64,000 bases of DNA from Rhodanobacter sp. ANJX3 (GCF_014200755.1 NZ_JACHCM010000001.1:124001-188000), one strand, 5' to 3'; positions 9,578 through 19,217 are shown, numbered from the stretch's first letter. Program-made: numbers and translations. The notes: a model not told the origin generated them from the letters alone.

Positions 9578-10348
9578 ATGAAGCTGCGAGGCAAGACCAT
9601 TTTCATCACTGGCGCATCCGCGGGTATCGGGCGCTGCGTGGCGGAACTGCTGGCTACGGCCGACACGAAGCTTGTCATTACCGCGCGGCGACTCGTGGAG
9701 CTGGAGCAGGTGGCTGACGAGGTCAGGTCGCTGGGCAGCCGCTGCCTGGTCGTCGCTGCCGATGCACTCGACGAAAAGGCGGCACAGGAAGCCGTCAAGC
9801 GCGCCATCACCGAGTTCGGCAAGATCGACGCCGCTCTGCTGAACATCGGTGAAGGGCCAGCCTGCAACATGGCCACCGCTTCTGCCGCGGCCATCAAGAG
9901 CTGCATGCGCATCAACTACGATGTCACCGTCAATTATCTTGTTCCTCTGATCGCCCACATGAAGAACTCGGGTGGCGGCTTGATCGCCCACACCAATTCT
10001 CTGGCAGGGTTTTTGGGCGTGCCGATGCAGGGGCCGTATTCGGCCGCGAAATCCGCGTGCCGGCTCCTGCTCGATACCTGCCGAGCGGAGCTGAAAAGTC
10101 ACAACGTGCGATTTACCTCGATCTATCCCGGTTTCATCGCGACCGAGCGCACCGCCAACGACGGCATTCCCGCACCGTTCGAAATATCGGCGCAGGTCTG
10201 CGCACGTCATATCGTCAAAGCCATGGAGCGGGAGACGCTGGACGCTCCTTTCCCATGGCAGACCGCCTGGATGACTCGCACTCTGCAGTGGTTGCCGAAG
10301 ACCTGGGCGGCGCACTCGATGCTCAAGTTGACGCCTGCCGACTATTGA
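9578..10348 (+). CDS. Short-chain dehydrogenase/reductase (SDR)
   Basis: The 256-residue protein carries the classical SDR elements: TGASAGIG at residues 11-18 for NAD(P) binding, Ser141, and YSAAK with Tyr154 and Lys158. The usual NNAG is replaced by LNIG, a modest deviation that leaves the catalytic triad intact. It starts 13 bases after the ALDH stop, so the pair probably oxidises an alcohol to an aldehyde to an acid, or works in the reverse direction. The basic, hydrophobic C-terminus with a string of Trp residues may contact the membrane. Confidence 0.85.
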   Translation: MKLRGKTIFITGASAGIGRCVAELLATADTKLVITARRLVELEQVADEVRSLGSRCLVVAADALDEKAAQEAVKRAITEFGKIDAALLNIGEGPACNMATASAAAIKSCMRINYDVTVNYLVPLIAHMKNSGGGLIAHTNSLAGFLGVPMQGPYSAAKSACRLLLDTCRAELKSHNVRFTSIYPGFIATERTANDGIPAPFEISAQVCARHIVKAMERETLDAPFPWQTAWMTRTLQWLPKTWAAHSMLKLTPADY

Positions 10349-10472
10349 TGCGGATACGATATCGCTCCAGGCCGACAATCTGCCAGGCGGTGGTTTGCAG
10401 GTGGTGGGGATTCTGCCAGCGCGTGTCGCCGATTCAGCTTGAATGCTCGGCGCGCAGCGGATGGATGATACG

Positions 10473-10549
10473 TCCTCCACATCGGAGCATGCTCCGAGTC
10501 GGCCGAGGCTTGAACGTCACCGGCATCTTCTTGCGATCTTGGAAGCCAT
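10473..10549. repeat. Interspersed repeat copy A with palindromic core
   Basis: This stretch and 15477-15552 share the order TCCTCCAC, an AGCATGCTCCGAGTCG block, AGGC, AAC, GCCGGC and a CGATCTTGGAA block, each about 76 bp and clearly related. Copy A contains the perfect 16-bp palindrome TCGGAGCATGCTCCGA (10482-10497). The two copies are in direct orientation and enclose the chemotaxis operon together with its sigma-28-type promoter. The rest of the 693-bp gap 10349-11041 has no gene I can support. Confidence 0.65.
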
Positions 10550-10785
10550 ACACGGGCTGCCGTACGGTATTCCAAGATAGACCGAACCGGTGTCGCCGGT
10601 TTGGCTCGCTCTCGTGTCGCCGGCACGGAAGGCCACTCGCTGCGGCGGCAAATCCATTCAATCAAATCGGAGCTGGTTGATCCGACCCTTGCAGCAGTTC
10701 GCTGTGAATTCCTCGGGGGTTCGCATGTGCATACCGCAAAGTTGAAAGCCGCGCACAGGCATACATCACAATTCCACATGGCAGC

Positions 10786-10812
10786 TAAAGTTTTTTCGGG
10801 CCGCGTCGATAA
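10786..10812 (+). promoter_or_regulatory. Sigma-28 (FliA)-type promoter for the chemotaxis operon
   Basis: The sequence reads TAAAGTTT, 11 bases, then GTCGATAA. This equals the enterobacterial FliA consensus TAAAGTTT-N11-GCCGATAA with one mismatch and the exact spacing. Transcription would start near 10820 and leave a leader of about 220 bases before the chemoreceptor at 11042. It places the operon in the late flagellar/motility regulon. Confidence 0.75.
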
Positions 10813-11041
10813 ATCCCTAGGCTCAGCGCGCGGGCAATGCGCGGCAGGATGCTAGCGGAGATGCCAAAGCAGCAAAAAGCTGACTGGCTACAGCCTGTCC
10901 GCTTGGCCCCGTTTATTGAAAGCGGACGAACAGGTATTGGTTCCCTTGACTGTGCGAAAGACCCTTTCCCAAGAGTCTCTCATCGGCAAGCTCTCTGCCA
11001 GGTTTGGCCGTTCCCTCGCATACTGACCAAGGGGCAAAACC

Positions 11042-12565
11042 ATGGGTAACGAAGCAACCAACCTGCAAATAACCAACCTCCAAGAACTGCAGGGGATGAG
11101 CAGCGCACTGAACCGCGTTCAAGCCATCATCGAATTCGACCTGAAGGGAAAGGTTCTCGGTGCTAACGAGAATTTTCTCGGCTTGCTCGGCTACAAGCTC
11201 GAGCAGGTGATCGGGCAGCATCACCGTATATTCTGCGACCCCGCCTATGTAGCCAGTCCCGACTACAAGAAATTCTGGGAGCGGCTGGCCAGCGGCAAGT
11301 TCGAGACGGGCGAATTCAAGCGTATCGGTGCAGACAAACGCGAGGTGTGGCTCAACGCTTCCTACAACCCGGTCCTCGATAGCGAGGGCAAGCCCTACAA
11401 GATCATCAAGTTTGCCACCGACATCACCTCCTCGCGTAACCAAGGAGCCGAGTTGCAAGGCAAGATGACGGCACTGGAAAAATCGCAGGCGGTGATCGAA
11501 TTCGACCTCGATGGCTGTGTGCTGACAGCCAACGCCAACTTCCTTGCGGTCGTCGGTTACAGCCTGGACGAAATTGCCGGCAAGCATCATCGCGTGCTGT
11601 GCGAGGAAGCATATACGGCGAGCCCGGAGTACGCAGCGTTCTGGGAAAGGTTGCGCAGAGGCGAGTTCGACTCCGGCCGCTATCGCCGCGTCGCTAAAGG
11701 CGGCCGTACGATTTGGCTGCAAGCCAGCTACAACCCGATTTACGACGGCAATGGACGTCTGCAGAAGATCGTCAAGTTCGCCTCCGACATCACGTCGCAG
11801 GGAGAGCTCGAGGAACTGGTCAAACGTCGTGCCGAGCACTTCTCTCTCGCCTCCACGCAGATTGCCGAGCAGTCCAATTCCATGGCCAGCGGCGCGCAGC
11901 TGTTGGGGGCCACGGTGGAGGAGATGAACGCCACTATCGAAGAGCTCACTGCCTCGATCAACTCCATAGCCAGCAATGCACAAGGTGCAGACAAGCTGGC
12001 CAAGGACACGCAACAGGAGGCTGAGCGCGGCGCCAAGGCGCTCGACAAATCGATCGAAGCGATGGACCTGATCAACAAGTCCTCGGAGGATATCGGCGAG
12101 ATCAGCAAGGTGATCGGCGAGATCGCCAGCCAGACCAACCTGCTTGCCTTCAACGCCGCTATCGAGGCGGCTCGCGCCGGTGAGCATGGCTTGGGCTTCT
12201 CGGTGGTCGCCGATGAAGTGCGCAAGCTGGCGGAGCGCTCGTCGCAGGCCGCCAAGGAGATCTCCAAGCTGATCAATGAGTCGACCAAGCGCATCGCGCA
12301 GGGCAGCGATATCTCCAAGGAGGCGTCGGAGGCTTTCGACAAGATCGTCTTCGGCGTGGCTCGTACCACCCAGGCGATGTCGGAAATCTCATGCGGCGCC
12401 GAAGAGCAGGCGGTGGCGGCGCGCGAAGTGGCCACGGCCGTGCAGCACATTGCCGAGGAAACGGAGAAGACGGCCGCTACCTGCGACAACATCGCTCGCG
12501 CCTGTGGCGATCTGATGGAGGGTGCCGGTGAACTGAGCGCTACCGTCAAAAACTTCGCGGTCTGA
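11042..12565 (+). CDS. Soluble methyl-accepting chemotaxis protein with two PAS domains (BdlA-like)
   Basis: The 507-residue protein has two similar PAS domains (about residues 20-130 and 142-252; both contain an IEFDL opening, a GQHHRIFC- or [12 protein letters not shown] segment and an ASYNP strand) followed by a cytoplasmic signalling domain whose hairpin tip is [20 protein letters not shown]. No transmembrane segment or signal peptide is visible, so it senses an internal cue such as redox, oxygen or a small molecule. The architecture equals that of BdlA of Pseudomonas aeruginosa, a biofilm-dispersion receptor. A C-terminal CheR-tethering pentapeptide is absent. It leads the operon with cheR, cheD and a CheW protein, behind a sigma-28-type promoter. 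Confidence 0.9.
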   Translation: MGNEATNLQITNLQELQGMSSALNRVQAIIEFDLKGKVLGANENFLGLLGYKLEQVIGQHHRIFCDPAYVASPDYKKFWERLASGKFETGEFKRIGADKREVWLNASYNPVLDSEGKPYKIIKFATDITSSRNQGAELQGKMTALEKSQAVIEFDLDGCVLTANANFLAVVGYSLDEIAGKHHRVLCEEAYTASPEYAAFWERLRRGEFDSGRYRRVAKGGRTIWLQASYNPIYDGNGRLQKIVKFASDITSQGELEELVKRRAEHFSLASTQIAEQSNSMASGAQLLGATVEEMNATIEELTASINSIASNAQGADKLAKDTQQEAERGAKALDKSIEAMDLINKSSEDIGEISKVIGEIASQTNLLAFNAAIEAARAGEHGLGFSVVADEVRKLAERSSQAAKEISKLINESTKRIAQGSDISKEASEAFDKIVFGVARTTQAMSEISCGAEEQAVAAREVATAVQHIAEETEKTAATCDNIARACGDLMEGAGELSATVKNFAV

Positions 12566-12576
12566 CGGAGTCATCC

Positions 12577-13410
12577 ATGTTCGATGCCGAAGCTATCGTG
12601 GACCAGGCCACCCGGAAGGCGTTGTTTGCTCGAGTACGCCGGCACACTGGCATCGATATGGCGGATCGCAAGTGGACCCTGCTGCATGGGCGCTTGCGGC
12701 GACGATTGCAGGCCTTGTCCCTGTCCAGCTACGGCGATTACCTCGCCGTGCTGGACAGTTCGACGGTGGAGGTGGGGCATTTCATCGACATGGTCACCAC
12801 GAATGAGACCTCGTTCTTCCGTACGCCGCGGATCTGGGATTACCTCTGGAACGATTTTCTACCCGCGTGGTATGCGGGCAACGCGGGCAGCACGCTGCAG
12901 ATGTGGTCGGCCGCCGCATCTACCGGCGAGGAGGCCTACTCGGCAGCGATGCTGTTCGAAGAGTTCCGCCAGAAGCATACGGATTTTAACTACCGCATCC
13001 TCGGCACCGACATCGCACAGCGCGTGCTCGACGTCGGCGGCGTCGGAACATACCTCGGCCGCAACGTCGAGGGCTTGCAAAAGGCACGACCGGCGATGTT
13101 GGAAAAGTACTTCCAACCCGATGGGGTAACGCACGCCGTTGCACCGTCGTTGCGCGCCCATGTCACCTTCCGCACACACAACCTGTATCAGCGCCTCAAG
13201 GATCCCACTCGCTTCGACCTGGTGATGTTGCGCAACGTGCTCATCTACTTCGACGAGGCCGGACAGGAAACGGTACTGGAAAATGTCCGGCAATCGATGG
13301 CATCGAAGGCCGTACTGCTAGTCGGCGAATCCGAGTCGCTCAACCGCATCCGCACCGGTTTCACCTATCAGCAACCGCTCATTTACCGAAATGCGGACGC
13401 ATCGGCATGA
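12577..13410 (+). CDS. cheR: Chemotaxis protein methyltransferase CheR
   Basis: The 277-residue protein has the CheR N-terminal helical domain and a Rossmann methyltransferase domain. NETSFFR (about residue 76) and MWSAAASTGEEAYS (SAM-binding loop) are diagnostic, as is DLVMLRNVLIYFD later. It methylates glutamates in the receptor signalling domain using SAM. It starts 11 bases after the receptor stop and its end overlaps cheD by 4 bases. Confidence 0.93.
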   Translation: MFDAEAIVDQATRKALFARVRRHTGIDMADRKWTLLHGRLRRRLQALSLSSYGDYLAVLDSSTVEVGHFIDMVTTNETSFFRTPRIWDYLWNDFLPAWYAGNAGSTLQMWSAAASTGEEAYSAAMLFEEFRQKHTDFNYRILGTDIAQRVLDVGGVGTYLGRNVEGLQKARPAMLEKYFQPDGVTHAVAPSLRAHVTFRTHNLYQRLKDPTRFDLVMLRNVLIYFDEAGQETVLENVRQSMASKAVLLVGESESLNRIRTGFTYQQPLIYRNADASA

Positions 13411-13880
13411 TCGGGGAAGATGTCCACGTGAAGATGTGCGAGGTGAGGTCCGGCAGCGCACCGCAAGTCTTGCGCAGCACGCTTGGCTCGTGCGTCGGTA
13501 TTGGCCTTTTATGGCGTGAGCGTGACCTGTACGCTTTGGCACACTGCCTATTGCCGGAATCGGCCGTGCGTGCCGAACAACTATCGGCCAAGTACGTCAC
13601 CGACGCTATTCCTTCGCTACTGCGATTGATCGGTGCGGAGCCTTCGCATTATCACCAGCTCGAGGCGGTCATCGCGGGAGGCGCTTACATGATGCATCAC
13701 CTCCGACCGGCCCTCTACGGGATGATCGGAGAACTGAACACTCGAATGGCTCAACGACTGCTGGCCGAGGCGGGTATCCGCGTGGTGCACACGGATATCG
13801 GTGGTACGAGTGGCCGCCAGCTGAGCATCCATTGCGAAACACGACAGTATGTCGTGCGTACCTTCGAACGCATCAACTAA
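13407..13880 (+). CDS. cheD: Chemoreceptor glutamine deamidase CheD
   Basis: The 157-residue protein has the CheD papain-like core: STLGSCVGIGL with catalytic Cys29, ALAHCLLP with His46, and a Gly-rich GGAYM segment followed by NTRM and DIGGTSGRQ. CheD deamidates Gln to Glu in receptors and in some species interacts with CheC. No cheC is nearby. The start overlaps the cheR stop (ATGA), so translation is coupled. Confidence 0.92.
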   Translation: MIGEDVHVKMCEVRSGSAPQVLRSTLGSCVGIGLLWRERDLYALAHCLLPESAVRAEQLSAKYVTDAIPSLLRLIGAEPSHYHQLEAVIAGGAYMMHHLRPALYGMIGELNTRMAQRLLAEAGIRVVHTDIGGTSGRQLSIHCETRQYVVRTFERIN

Positions 13881-13891
13881 AGGACCGCCCT

Positions 13892-15451
13892 ATGGATCGT
13901 CCGTCTTCCCCTGCTGCACCTGCCGCTCAGAACCCCGTGCAGCTATACGGTTCATTCCATCTGGGCGAATTCGAGCTGGCACTGCCGATCGATGCGCTGC
14001 AGGAGGTGGTGACCTTCCCCGATGCGATCGCCAGGATGCCGCTGGCACCGGCGCACCTGCTAGGAATGTTCACTCTGCGCGGCCTGCTGATTCCGATCGT
14101 GCACCTGGGCAGCTTCCTCGGCCTGCCCAATGGCACTGATCACAGCGAAGCCCGGATCGCGGTGATCGCCTCCGGCGACATGCGCCTGGGCGTTTTGTTT
14201 GATCGCACCGGTGAGATCCTGCGAGTGTCGACTGGCCAGATCGTGCCATTGCGTCACGGCAGCGAATCGCTTGGTTTGATCGAAAGCGCATTCCATCTCG
14301 GTCAGCGTATTCTGCAGGTGCTCTCGGCCGACGTACTGTCGCGCCTGCCGGGCCTGCCGCATGTACTCAATCCCGACCTTGCACAGCAGGCGAGCCAGCG
14401 TCGCATGGCCCAAGGGAGCCGCCATCAGGCGATATCGTTCCAGGTGGGGGGACGACCCATGGCACTGCCGATGGAAGCCATACATGAAATCGTCCGGTTC
14501 CCCGTACTGGAGCATTCGGTGCTCGCCGACTCTCGCTGCCGCGGTTGGCTGCAGTTGCGCGGTCGCCCGGTACCGGTAGTCGATTTCGCCAGTTTCCTTG
14601 GACTGGAGAGCTGCAGTACGGAAGCAGCCGATGGCTCGGACAGCGAAGACCTGCGCCGCGTGATGGTGCTGCGGCGGGACGACTCCTACCTCGGGCTGCT
14701 GGTGGACGAGGTCGACAGCATAGTCGCCTACCTCGGTGCGCAGTTGCTTCCGATGCCGGCTATCCGCGGCCAGGCAGGCTTGTTCGCCGGCTGCATCAGC
14801 CGCTGTGACACCGGTGCCCACGACCTGATCTTGGTCAGCGCGCCCGCACTGCTGGCCGAACCCTATATGGCAGAGCTGGCGAAAGGCCATCACGATCTGT
14901 ATTTGGTGGCCGATGATGAGCTACGCGACGTGGAAACCACTCGCCAGCGAGCACGCGAGACCTGGGTGACGTTCCATCTCGATCGACTGATGGGCCTGCG
15001 AATCGAACAGCTATGCGAAGTGATCGACTACGACCCCACGCTAGTTCGACCGCCTGGCGCACCGTCCCATGTGCGCGGCGTGCTCAACTTGCGGCAGACG
15101 CTGATCACGGTTATCGACCTGCGCAGTCTTTACAGTATGAAAGAGGCAGAGGACCTTGCTGCGAGCAAGATCCTCATTGTCGAACATGGCGGGTACAAGT
15201 ACGGCCTTGTGGTGGATGCCGTGCAGAACATTGTGAATATCGAACGCGCCGAAAAGCTGCGCGTTCCCGCTATGGTCGCGAACCAGCTCGACACCGAGTT
15301 GCGCCAGGATCTGCGCGAGATCGTCGACTTGCCCGACCAGACCACCATCATGCTGCTGGACTCCGTGCCGCTCATGCAGCGCCTCACCGGTAACGGCGGC
15401 GGGTCGACGGTTGTTGCGGCATTGCCCGAACGTGTTGTGGGTCAAGCGTGA
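13892..15451 (+). CDS. Triple CheW-domain scaffold protein
   Basis: This 519-residue protein contains three consecutive CheW folds (about residues 18-165, 185-340 and 355-505). Each repeats the pattern of a strand with FELALPIDALQEVV, PMALPMEAIHEIV or LMGLRIEQLCEVI, then a GLLIPIVHL-, GRPVPVVDF- or QTLITVIDL-like strand. Ordinary CheW has a single domain of about 160 residues. A three-headed form could bridge several receptors or kinases. It is the last gene of the operon, which has no cheA, cheB or cheY, so it must plug into a kinase encoded elsewhere. The start at 13892 follows the cheD stop. Confidence 0.88.
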   Translation: MDRPSSPAAPAAQNPVQLYGSFHLGEFELALPIDALQEVVTFPDAIARMPLAPAHLLGMFTLRGLLIPIVHLGSFLGLPNGTDHSEARIAVIASGDMRLGVLFDRTGEILRVSTGQIVPLRHGSESLGLIESAFHLGQRILQVLSADVLSRLPGLPHVLNPDLAQQASQRRMAQGSRHQAISFQVGGRPMALPMEAIHEIVRFPVLEHSVLADSRCRGWLQLRGRPVPVVDFASFLGLESCSTEAADGSDSEDLRRVMVLRRDDSYLGLLVDEVDSIVAYLGAQLLPMPAIRGQAGLFAGCISRCDTGAHDLILVSAPALLAEPYMAELAKGHHDLYLVADDELRDVETTRQRARETWVTFHLDRLMGLRIEQLCEVIDYDPTLVRPPGAPSHVRGVLNLRQTLITVIDLRSLYSMKEAEDLAASKILIVEHGGYKYGLVVDAVQNIVNIERAEKLRVPAMVANQLDTELRQDLREIVDLPDQTTIMLLDSVPLMQRLTGNGGGSTVVAALPERVVGQA

Positions 15452-15476
15452 CGGTCCGCTAGCGGTGGCTATCCTT

Positions 15477-15552
15477 TCCTCCACGTCGAAGCATGCTCCG
15501 AGTCGATCGCGAGGCGAACGCTGCCGGCCTCTCCTTACGATCTTGGAAACCA
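15477..15552. repeat. Interspersed repeat copy B
   Basis: This is the second copy of the 76-bp repeat at 10473-10549, in the same orientation. Its core TCGAAGCATGCTCCGA (15486-15501) differs by one base from the perfect palindrome of copy A. It lies just after the triple-CheW gene, and its last bases overlap the 3' end of the small membrane protein gene on the other strand. Confidence 0.6.
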
Positions 15553-15726
15553 AGTAAACCGGATCGCCGTGATCACGGGCGCCGACAAGGCGAACCACGC
15601 GAGCACCTTCCAGCCGCTTTGCTCGCCCAGCAAAGCGCAGAGCAGTCCTGCCGCCGTGGTCAGCGCAAGCAGGACAGGAGCGGACCAGGTGCGCCCGTGG
15701 CGTGGGCTGGACGATGCGCGGCTCAT
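15535..15726 (-). CDS. Small membrane protein downstream of the PepSY gene
   Basis: The 63-residue protein has two hydrophobic stretches (VLLALTTAAGLLCALLG and a second from VLAWFALSAP to TAIRF) separated by a short polar loop. Its ATG overlaps the stop of the PepSY gene by 4 bases, which is good evidence that it is a real third gene of the siderophore-receptor operon. Small DUF3649- or DUF3325-like inner-membrane proteins often sit in such iron operons, but I cannot assign the family. Its stop codon falls within repeat copy B. Confidence 0.65.
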   Translation of the reverse strand: MSRASSSPRHGRTWSAPVLLALTTAAGLLCALLGEQSGWKVLAWFALSAPVITAIRFTWFPRS

Positions 15727-16913
15727 GGCAAATGCTGCGCAGACCCGGTCGCGTCGCCGAGATGTTTGGCGACGATGCGGTCAAGTCGCGTCGATCGCGT
15801 GTTGCGTCGAGCGATCCATAGATACAACCCGCTGATAAGAATGCCGATGGTGATCAGATCGAGCAACGCCCAGATAATCTTCAGCGGCAGCCCGCCGTAG
15901 TCGCCGAAATGCAGCGGCCGCGACACCTCCAGGGCGCGCAGGTACCAGGGCATCGCGACAACCGCACTGAGTTTGCCCGAGCGGGCATCCACCAGGATCG
16001 GAGTAAGCAGACGCGACGTCAGCGTGCTGCGCCCCTTGGCCCAAAACAGATAGTGATAGGGGCTGCCATAAGGGTTGCCGGGATAAACCATGGCGGTTAC
16101 CGTCATGCCCGGCACAGCACGACTGGCGGTTTCCTTTGCCGTCTGTACGGATGGCAAGGCGAGCTGCGGCGGTACGGCCGTACCTTGATACGAGCCGAGC
16201 AGATTTTTCACATCGGTCTGCTGCCATAGAGCGAACAACGGAGTGGAGAGTTCGTTCATCGCACCCGTCGCGCCAACGACCAGTGTCCATGCCATGACGG
16301 TGATGCCAAGCATGTTGTGCAGATCCAGCCACTTTAGACGCGACGAACGGTCTGCTCGTACCGTACCGAATGCCAGCTTCTTCATGAAAGGGGCATACAG
16401 CACGATGCCGGACACGATCGCCAGGACAAACATCAGCGCCATCGCGCCGAGAAAAAGTTCACCCGGCAAGCCGGCGAACAGATCGGTGTGCAGCGCCAGC
16501 ATGATGTCGATGAAGGTCCTGGGCTGCTCAGCAGCGGACTTCGATGTCTCCAGAACCTCGCCGGTGCGTGCGTCGAAGCGAATGAAATGCATGCTCTTGG
16601 GTTGCGCGCGCATCTGCGTGAACGAAGGCGCCATCCAGACATAGATTTGCGGTTCGTCATCGTCGGCGAACATCGAGGCGATGACCTCGTCGGGATACAG
16701 GCGTTGACTCGCTGTCGCCAGGCGATCCAGACTGACTTGCGGGGTGTCGGCGGGCAGGTGGGCATAGTGATGCGGCTGCAGCCACCCATCGATCTCGTCG
16801 CGAAAGATCAAGGGCAGGCCGGTGAGGCAGATCAGCAACAGGAACGCCGTGCAAATCAGGCTGCTCCACTTGTGAATGAGATACCAGCGTTTGAGCGAAT
16901 GCTTGGCGAGCAT
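15723..16913 (-). CDS. PepSY-associated TM protein (PiuB-like iron-uptake reductase)
   Basis: The 396-residue protein has four membrane segments (near residues 18-40, 150-172, 200-222 and 355-378). The first begins LKRWYLIHKWSSLI; His residues within helices (IHKW, LALHTDL, WLDLHN) are suited to haem binding. Members of the PepSY_TM/PiuB family are thought to reduce ferric siderophores in the periplasm. It follows the siderophore receptor with only 6 bases between, and overlaps the small membrane protein gene. Confidence 0.85.
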   Translation of the reverse strand: MLAKHSLKRWYLIHKWSSLICTAFLLLICLTGLPLIFRDEIDGWLQPHHYAHLPADTPQVSLDRLATASQRLYPDEVIASMFADDDEPQIYVWMAPSFTQMRAQPKSMHFIRFDARTGEVLETSKSAAEQPRTFIDIMLALHTDLFAGLPGELFLGAMALMFVLAIVSGIVLYAPFMKKLAFGTVRADRSSRLKWLDLHNMLGITVMAWTLVVGATGAMNELSTPLFALWQQTDVKNLLGSYQGTAVPPQLALPSVQTAKETASRAVPGMTVTAMVYPGNPYGSPYHYLFWAKGRSTLTSRLLTPILVDARSGKLSAVVAMPWYLRALEVSRPLHFGDYGGLPLKIIWALLDLITIGILISGLYLWIARRNTRSTRLDRIVAKHLGDATGSAQHLP

Positions 16914-16919
16914 GACGGC

Positions 16920-19217
16920 TTACCAATCGTAGGTCGCGCTGGCGTAAAGCGTGCGGCGTACGCCAAAGTTGCAGGTGGCGCTGCTGGTGCAGGCCGAGAC
17001 ATACGTTTTGTCGAGCAGATTGGAGAGGTTGAGCTGCAGCTTGAGTCCCTGCAGCGCTGGGTCGACGGTGCCCATGTCGTAGCGAAGGGCCGCATCGAGC
17101 AACGTGAAAGCGGGTACTTTGAACGAATTCACATCGTCGCCGTAGGACGATCCCACATAGCGCAGGCCTGCGGACATGCCCAGGCCCTGCAGCACCGACC
17201 CGTGCGCGGTGTAATCGAGCCATAGCGAGGCGGTTTGCCTGGGCACCGCGTATTGGTAATGTCCCTGCACTGGCGCGGCAACACCGTCGTAGCCGGTGTC
17301 GATCGTCGGTGTTCGGGTGTAGCGCGAATCGGTATACGCGTAGCTTGCAATCAGGTTCAGGTCGTTGCCGAGCGCGGTACGATCGGATAGTTCCACTCCG
17401 CGCGAGCGAATCTCTCCCACCTGGGTCACGAAGCCGGGGTCGAGGGGGGCGGCCTCGGGCACGTTCTGCTCGGTCAGGTTGTAGATGGCCGCTGTCAGCA
17501 GGCTGTTGCTTCCGGCCGGCTGAAACTTCAGTCCCGCTTCGTATTGCTGGCCGGTGGTCGGCAATGCCGGTTTACCGCTCGTCGTGATGGATCCGAACTG
17601 CGGTTGAAACGACGTGGCGTAGCTCACGTACGGCGCCAGTCCGTTGTCGAACACATAAACCAGACCCGTCCGCCAGGTGAACTTGTTGTCCGACTGGTTG
17701 GGGATGGCCAGACTGGCATCGTTGCTGGTCTGATCCGTCTTGATCCAATCCTGGCGAACGCCGAGCAGCAAGCGCCAATGATCCAGGCTCAGCTGATCTT
17801 GCCAATACACACCGGTCTGACGGCTGTGGTCGACGTAGGCACTGAGCGAAGCCGGATCGGGGCCGTGTACCGATACGCCGTAGACCGGGGCGAAAATATT
17901 GATCGGCGGTACGTCGAAGTTGGAGCCGTAATTCCAGTTTTCATGGAAGCGCGAATACGATGCGCCAAGGAGCATCGTATTTTTGATGGCGCCGAGATCG
18001 AACTGCGCCGTCAGACGGTTATCGATCAGGAAGGACCTGGCACTCATATGGCGCACGAACGCGTAGCGATCCAGTGTTTCGCCATCGGCTTCCAAACCGG
18101 AAGGCCAGATCATGTTCGCTTCATTGCGGTTGTCGGTGAAACGCGCGTTCTGCTGAAACGTCCAGATGTCGTTGAAGTGATGTTCGAACTGATAGCCGAT
18201 CATGGCCAGGCGCTGTTCGGCCTTGTTGAAACTCGGATCGCCCGGGTTGAAGTCGGCGGAGACTTTGCCCAGCGGGCTGGGCAGTACCGATCCGACGGCG
18301 GGAACGTTGGAGTAATCGCCCATGTCGGGGCTGTAGGTGAAGTTCGACAGCACGGTCAGCGAGGTGTTTTCGTCGGGGTGCCACGTGAGCGCCGGCGCAA
18401 TGCCGTAACGCTTGTGCTTGATCCACGACGTTTGGGTGCTCTGCGTCAGCCCGACGCCGGTCAATCGGTACAGCCAATGGCCGTCCTGGTCGAGCGGACC
18501 GCTGAAGTCGAAGCCGGCCTGATAACGATCATAGTTGCCCAGGCCAAAGGTGATTTCGTGCAGGGGCGTGGCGGTGGGCTGTTTGCTGACGACATCGACG
18601 ATACCGCCGGGACTGGCTTGCCCATACAACACCGACGGTGGCCCGCTGAGCACTTCGATGCGCTGATAAAAATACGGATCGACCATGTCGTTGGCCGAGC
18701 TGTCGTCCTGCAGACCGTCCAGAAACACGCCCGGCGTAAAGCCGCGCAGCTGCAGGCTGTTGGCACCCCAGAAATTGGACGCGGTGCCTTCCGTTTCAGG
18801 CACGACGCCGGGGGAATAGCGCAGCGCTTCATTGAGACTTTGCGGCTGCTGATCGTCGATCTGCTGCCGGGTGACGATCGAGATGGACTGGGGTGTTTCG
18901 GTGATCGGCGTATCGGTTTTTGTCGCCGCGCTGCCATCGCTGGCGACGTACCCCGTGGCGCCTTGCGCGGTCACCGTGACTTTGGAAAGCGTCTTTGCGT
19001 GCGTACTCGGGCTGGTTTTTGTTTCCATGGGCACTGCATCGCCACCCGTCTGTGACGTCGCATCGCCGGCATAGCTGGACGATGCCGCGATGGCCACGGC
19101 CAAGGCTGTCGCCCACGTACGCTTGCGCAGTCCATGAAGCGGCACGGGGAAGATTAGGCGGGAAGGGCTGGAGCAAACGAACGGCGCAACGCGCCGCTTA
19201 GGCAAAGCGTTTTTCAC
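16920..19217 (-). CDS. TonB-dependent siderophore receptor
   Basis: The 765-residue protein has a long signal region (cleavage likely after SSSYA, residue 50), then a plug with VTVTAQGATGYVASDGSAAT, TPQSISIVTRQQI, LRGFTPGVFLDGLQDD and VLYGQASPGGIVDVVSK. This order is typical of the ferrichrome/ferric-pyoverdine/catecholate class. The barrel ends in TLYASATYDW. It is the first gene of receptor-PepSY-small protein and is preceded by a good Fur box about 100 bases upstream. No siderophore synthesis genes are nearby, so it probably takes up a xenosiderophore. Confidence 0.92.
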   Translation of the reverse strand: MKNALPKRRVAPFVCSSPSRLIFPVPLHGLRKRTWATALAVAIAASSSYAGDATSQTGGDAVPMETKTSPSTHAKTLSKVTVTAQGATGYVASDGSAATKTDTPITETPQSISIVTRQQIDDQQPQSLNEALRYSPGVVPETEGTASNFWGANSLQLRGFTPGVFLDGLQDDSSANDMVDPYFYQRIEVLSGPPSVLYGQASPGGIVDVVSKQPTATPLHEITFGLGNYDRYQAGFDFSGPLDQDGHWLYRLTGVGLTQSTQTSWIKHKRYGIAPALTWHPDENTSLTVLSNFTYSPDMGDYSNVPAVGSVLPSPLGKVSADFNPGDPSFNKAEQRLAMIGYQFEHHFNDIWTFQQNARFTDNRNEANMIWPSGLEADGETLDRYAFVRHMSARSFLIDNRLTAQFDLGAIKNTMLLGASYSRFHENWNYGSNFDVPPINIFAPVYGVSVHGPDPASLSAYVDHSRQTGVYWQDQLSLDHWRLLLGVRQDWIKTDQTSNDASLAIPNQSDNKFTWRTGLVYVFDNGLAPYVSYATSFQPQFGSITTSGKPALPTTGQQYEAGLKFQPAGSNSLLTAAIYNLTEQNVPEAAPLDPGFVTQVGEIRSRGVELSDRTALGNDLNLIASYAYTDSRYTRTPTIDTGYDGVAAPVQGHYQYAVPRQTASLWLDYTAHGSVLQGLGMSAGLRYVGSSYGDDVNSFKVPAFTLLDAALRYDMGTVDPALQGLKLQLNLSNLLDKTYVSACTSSATCNFGVRRTLYASATYDW

